NCBI GenBank assembly: GCA_949357655.1
Contig: CASHTG010000018.1
Span: forward strand, 682,001 to 746,000
Source of the DNA: Parascedosporium putredinis
Lineage: Eukaryota; Ascomycota; Sordariomycetes; Microascales; Microascaceae
Length of the DNA stretch: 64,000 bases
Reading direction: 5' to 3'
Shown: piece after piece, positions 60,801-64,000 of the stretch
Layout of the letters: every line of letters begins with the position of its first letter
Numbering within the stretch: position 1 is the stretch's first letter
Program-made: the position numbers and the translations under genes
The notes under the pieces: generated by a model
What the model was told of the DNA's origin: nothing
What the model saw: only the letters and a program-made list of their open reading frames with translations
Databases searched by the model: none

Positions 60801-62307
60801 TCTCAATTATCAGATTGAATAATTTAACCTTTCTTGGATCTTCTGATTTGCTCATCCGTGACCCACGCCTTTCGCCCTTCGTGCGTGTTTCATCTCAACT
60901 TTTCACATCCTGGTTCAACTTTGGAGATATGTGCGCCAAATACGCCAAAAGGCAATGATAGACTTGTCGAACTCTTTTCGGAGGACCACGAAATCTCATC
61001 GAGAAGGCTGGAGGCAAAAGGTGTCTGGCTGCGCGCTAAAACATTCATATCATGCATAGATGTAGGCATAGGCTCTGCGTTACCCGCCCCGGTGGTGTCC
61101 CACTTTCTCGCTCTGCTCCGAACTCGCCAACTCCGCGTTCGAGGTGGAACTTCTTCCGCCCCAAGCCATTGAACGAGTGAATGCCTTGGTTGTGGCGGCT
61201 TGGTCACTTTGGGGCGACTTTAAGCACGCTCGCTCCCACTCGAAACTCAAAAAGACAACCCCTTCCAGCGCAGAGATCGTGGACTCTAACACAGCAGCCG
61301 TTCAATCTAATTCTCACATTCCGCAGAGGATTCGGCTCTTCGGCCATCAGAAATGTCGTTCCAATGACCTGCGCTGGCTTGAAAAGTTTTTGGCACTCGA
61401 ACAAGGTTGATGGCAGCCCACCATCACGTCCCACTCCGACATGTCGCGTTTCAGACCCGTCCGTCCAGAATCTTGTCTGGTAATACACGCCTCCCAGACA
61501 AGGGCACGGACGCAACCCTTCACGGCTAATCGGTTCAAACTGACGTTGGTGATTCAATTCTTGCTTTGACGCAGGCCATCAAAAGGGCCCCTTCATTTGG
61601 TTTTTCTTTTTTGCTTTCACTATCACTAGACCGGCAGAGATCGGCTCCCATTATGCTTCTTGAGTGATGGCCACAAGAAAAATAAGGATTCAGCCCAGCG
61701 GCCTCGTCCTCTCGGGCCTTCCCTAGCTGGCATTTGATATCTGCAGCCTATCCGATGACCTGCAGTCCCGCTGCCTTGTCGCCTCCTTCTGGAGACTATA
61801 GTTAGGAATGATTCACTGACTGTCTAGTAAAAGCCATGAGATGGATGGGCAGCGTGCGCCTTTCGCCTTTTATCGTGGCTCACTTCGCGGGACAATGGAG
61901 TTGTGAATAAGAGTCTATGATTTGAAAACATTTGAGGAGTATTAGGTTGCGAAGTAGTTCTCGCTTATAAAACTGAATCAGAAAGAAAAGGTGAACGTCT
62001 AGAAAATATATCATACATAGGACTAACCCTCCTCGAGCGCTGTATACGAGCAGAAAGCGAAAACGTGGGCACTTCAGTTAATACATGACCCAAAACCCTG
62101 AGCAGCCCTCCTGAATCTAAAAGGAACTTAAAATGAGGCGTGAAAGCAAATCAAGAACGCCCACCATGAGGCGGCGGGTGGAACAAATCGTGGTCAGCTC
62201 AAATCAGCATAGCATACTCGTTTCCCGGAAGCCAATCCTACAACAAATAGGCCCATTTCATAAGTCATTCATTCATGCTCGGCCACTTACTCTTCTTCCT
62301 CCCCGTC
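57873..62307. other. 4.4-kb intergenic region between the DUF7492 gene and the AbaA-like gene
   Basis: The part nearest 57873 is the DUF7492 promoter, with GT-rich low complexity around 58130-58260. The longest open frame (minus strand, 58464-59264, 266 codons) has no ATG at its upstream end, no recognisable domain and Ser/His-rich low complexity. I do not call it a gene. Nothing else is recognisable up to the AbaA-like 3' end. Confidence 0.4.
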
Positions 62308-64000
62308 TTACCCTCTTGGGCCGATTAATAAGTCTCTGAACGCCCTTGAGGGGAGAAGACCGGTGGCCATGTCGACACCCCCGGCCCTCGCCCTCTTCGT
62401 AAATCTCTGACTTCCGAGGCTCGCTCCATGAAAGAGCGATCCCGCGGACGCTGGTGGCGATAGAACTCCACTCCCGAGGGGGCAGCCAGCGCCGGTGTGC
62501 ATGGCGGCGTCCTCCCACTCGGGGTAGAGCGCCATGTCCAGAGGCTGCGCCGCCCAGGGTTCCTTGGGTACGGTAGGGTCCCAAAGGATCTGGCCCATGG
62601 GGTGCTCTGCCGGCCATTCGGGGTTCCTGTCCGCCGGCCCTGACAAAGGCAGCAATCCGGTATCGGTCCCAGCAACCCATGGTTTGATATCGGGTAACGC
62701 CGTGTTCCATGGTTGGAGGGACGGATCGCAGACAATATCGTCATAAACCATCCCCGCAGCGGCAGCCATGGTCATATTTTCCGTCAAAAACGGGTTGCTC
62801 CCGGGCGTCCCGGGAGCCTCTCCAGCAAAAGCGAGCTCGTCTGCCTCTGCATGAGAGTTGGAGTCCCGCTGGGGGTTTGCATGAATCCGAACCCGCCCTG
62901 GCTCAGGTTTCCGGGAGACGGAAAGCTATCGACGGGATACGTGCTTCCCAGCATCGGCGAGGCCGTTGCTCCGTCGACCACCCCCAACACTGGAAAATCT
63001 GCTGCTTGTGCCTCCAGTGCTGAGGAATGAGGGCCGGGTACGCCCCGTTGTGGTTCCACGACAGATAGTTGCCGTGGCAGACGACGCCCGATTTCGCCGG
63101 GTCCGCCTCCAAGACTAGATTCTCCGGCGCTAGAAAAGTAGCTTCGGGAACGGTGGGCTCCTCGGATGGAACGTATGCATTTCTCATGTGATATTCCGAA
63201 GTTGGGTCGTTTACTGTGAGGAACCGCCACTGCGCAGTGGGCGGCTCTGAAGCGGACCACTTCTTCCTGCGAGAATTGTACTGGTGTGTATCCTTGAACT
63301 TCCAAAGATAACGGCCCGGCGCTGCCAGTCCTCCATTGTGTTGTTGAGATGAGGGCCGTAGGGGCGGTGCTCCAGAGCTCCTGGACCATGCCAATTTGAC
63401 CTAGAAGGCCCTGCTGTGTGGGCACGCCGCCAGAACCACACTCCTCGCCATCAGATTTCGAGGCCTGCCCCTTTCGTTTGCGGCTCTCTTCGGGCGTGGC
63501 GTTTGGGTACTCGACACAGTTGGTCAGCATGCTCGCCCACTCTGCTGCCGGGAAAGGCACCCGTACATCCTGCCGCGGACGGGAAAGGCAGTCACAAGGC
63601 GCATTCCCACTCCCGCACCCGCTCTGATGACTAAATTGCACCCCCATCTCGTCCGTATGTTCTAGGTACAAAGGCTCGTTATCGCTGCAGAGTTCCTGAG
63701 GCCGTGCGAGGCGTGTAGTGCACTTCCACATGTGATTCCGGAGCGCCGGTTGATCGATTGACATCTCGACGAGCCCGTTGAGCTCCGAGCCAAGGGGAAG
63801 GGGTGTTTGTGAAGAGCCAGCGTAACCGTCATCTCGATGATTGTAAGAAAATCCTCGTCTTGCGGCTGAGGAAGGGCGAATTGCCGGTGGAGCTGGGGGA
63901 ATTGCGTCTCCCAGTGCTTCGTGATGTCTTTGACAGGACCGGAATAACTTTGGGAGATGGTACTTGTATAATCATGTAGAACCATGCTACCGTCTCGTCC
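62308..64000 (-). CDS. abaA: AbaA/Tec1-like TEA-family developmental regulator, C-terminal part
   Basis: Partial gene running off the right edge: only the region after the TEA DNA-binding domain is inside. Blocks in order are ITKHWETQFPQLHRQFALPQ, FLTIIEMTVTLALHKHPFP, GSELNGLVEMSIDQPAL, NHMWKCTTRLARPQEL, CDCLSRPRQDVRVPFPAAEW, ASMLTNCVEYP, IGMVQELWSTAP, MEDWQRRAVIF, WKFKDTHQYNS and QWRFLTVNDPTSEYHMRNAY. The order resembles the post-TEA region of fungal AbaA (QELWS ... RRAVILW-F ... TTWRFLT-DP-SEYH), from memory. AbaA drives phialide and conidium development. Several frame breaks occur: run 63794-63797, two between about 63300 and 63370, and more in the tail. The 3' end at 62308 (GPRG, stop) is therefore approximate. 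The defining TEA domain cannot be verified here. Confidence 0.65.

Overview
The window looks like nuclear DNA of a filamentous ascomycete (Pezizomycotina, probably Sordariomycetes). Genes on both strands are split by short GT-AG introns. The recognisable set is typical of such fungi: a white-collar-2 photoreceptor/clock factor, an AbaA-like conidiation regulator, a Ctr3-type copper transporter, and several fungus-restricted families (DUF7721, DUF7492, a lineage-expanded unknown family). No rRNA, tRNA, CRISPR array or intact transposon was found.

Layout. 0.6-1.5 kb: Ctr3-like copper transporter (+). 2.3-4.1 kb: ENTH/epsin adaptor (-). 6.4-7.5 kb: cyclophilin with a mitochondrial presequence (+). 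7.9-10.0 kb: ROK1-type DEAD-box helicase (-). 12.05-13.5 kb: PP4 regulatory subunit 2 (+). 14.1-18.1 kb: RAD50 (-). 20.9-22.6 kb: WC-2 (+). 25.8-26.9 kb: DUF7721 protein (+). 27.2-29.4 kb: amidase (-). 30.95-31.8 kb: PIG-P/Gpi19 (-). 32.5-34.6 kb: protein of an expanded unknown family (+). 35.3-40.3 kb: VPS8 (-). 40.9-42.0 kb: GPALPP/DUF3752 protein (+). 42.9-44.4 kb: membrane RING-H2 ligase (-). 44.4-54.05 kb: a stretch without recognisable genes. 54.06-55.6 kb: cyclophilin H (+). 56.6-57.9 kb: secreted DUF7492 protein (-). 62.3 kb to the right edge: C-terminal part of an AbaA-like TEA regulator (-), with its N-terminus outside the window.

Most genes are independent housekeeping or regulatory units rather than a pathway cluster. 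RAD50 and PP4-R2 both belong to DNA-damage biology. Epsin and VPS8 serve endosomal traffic. WC-2 and AbaA regulate light responses and conidiation. Nothing here forms a biosynthetic cluster or a defence system.

The dominant unusual signal is technical or evolutionary. About 14 otherwise conserved reading frames are broken more than 40 times, nearly always where one extra base in a short homopolymer restores the frame. When these are counted, CDS lengths come out divisible by three (checked for epsin, ROK1, PP4-R2, RAD50, WC-2, DUF7721, VPS8, GPALPP, RING and DUF7492). I therefore annotate each as one gene spanning the breaks. The likeliest explanation is uncorrected homopolymer indels in the assembly. 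Exact exon edges come from hand-read splice consensus, and family assignments come from memory without database searches.
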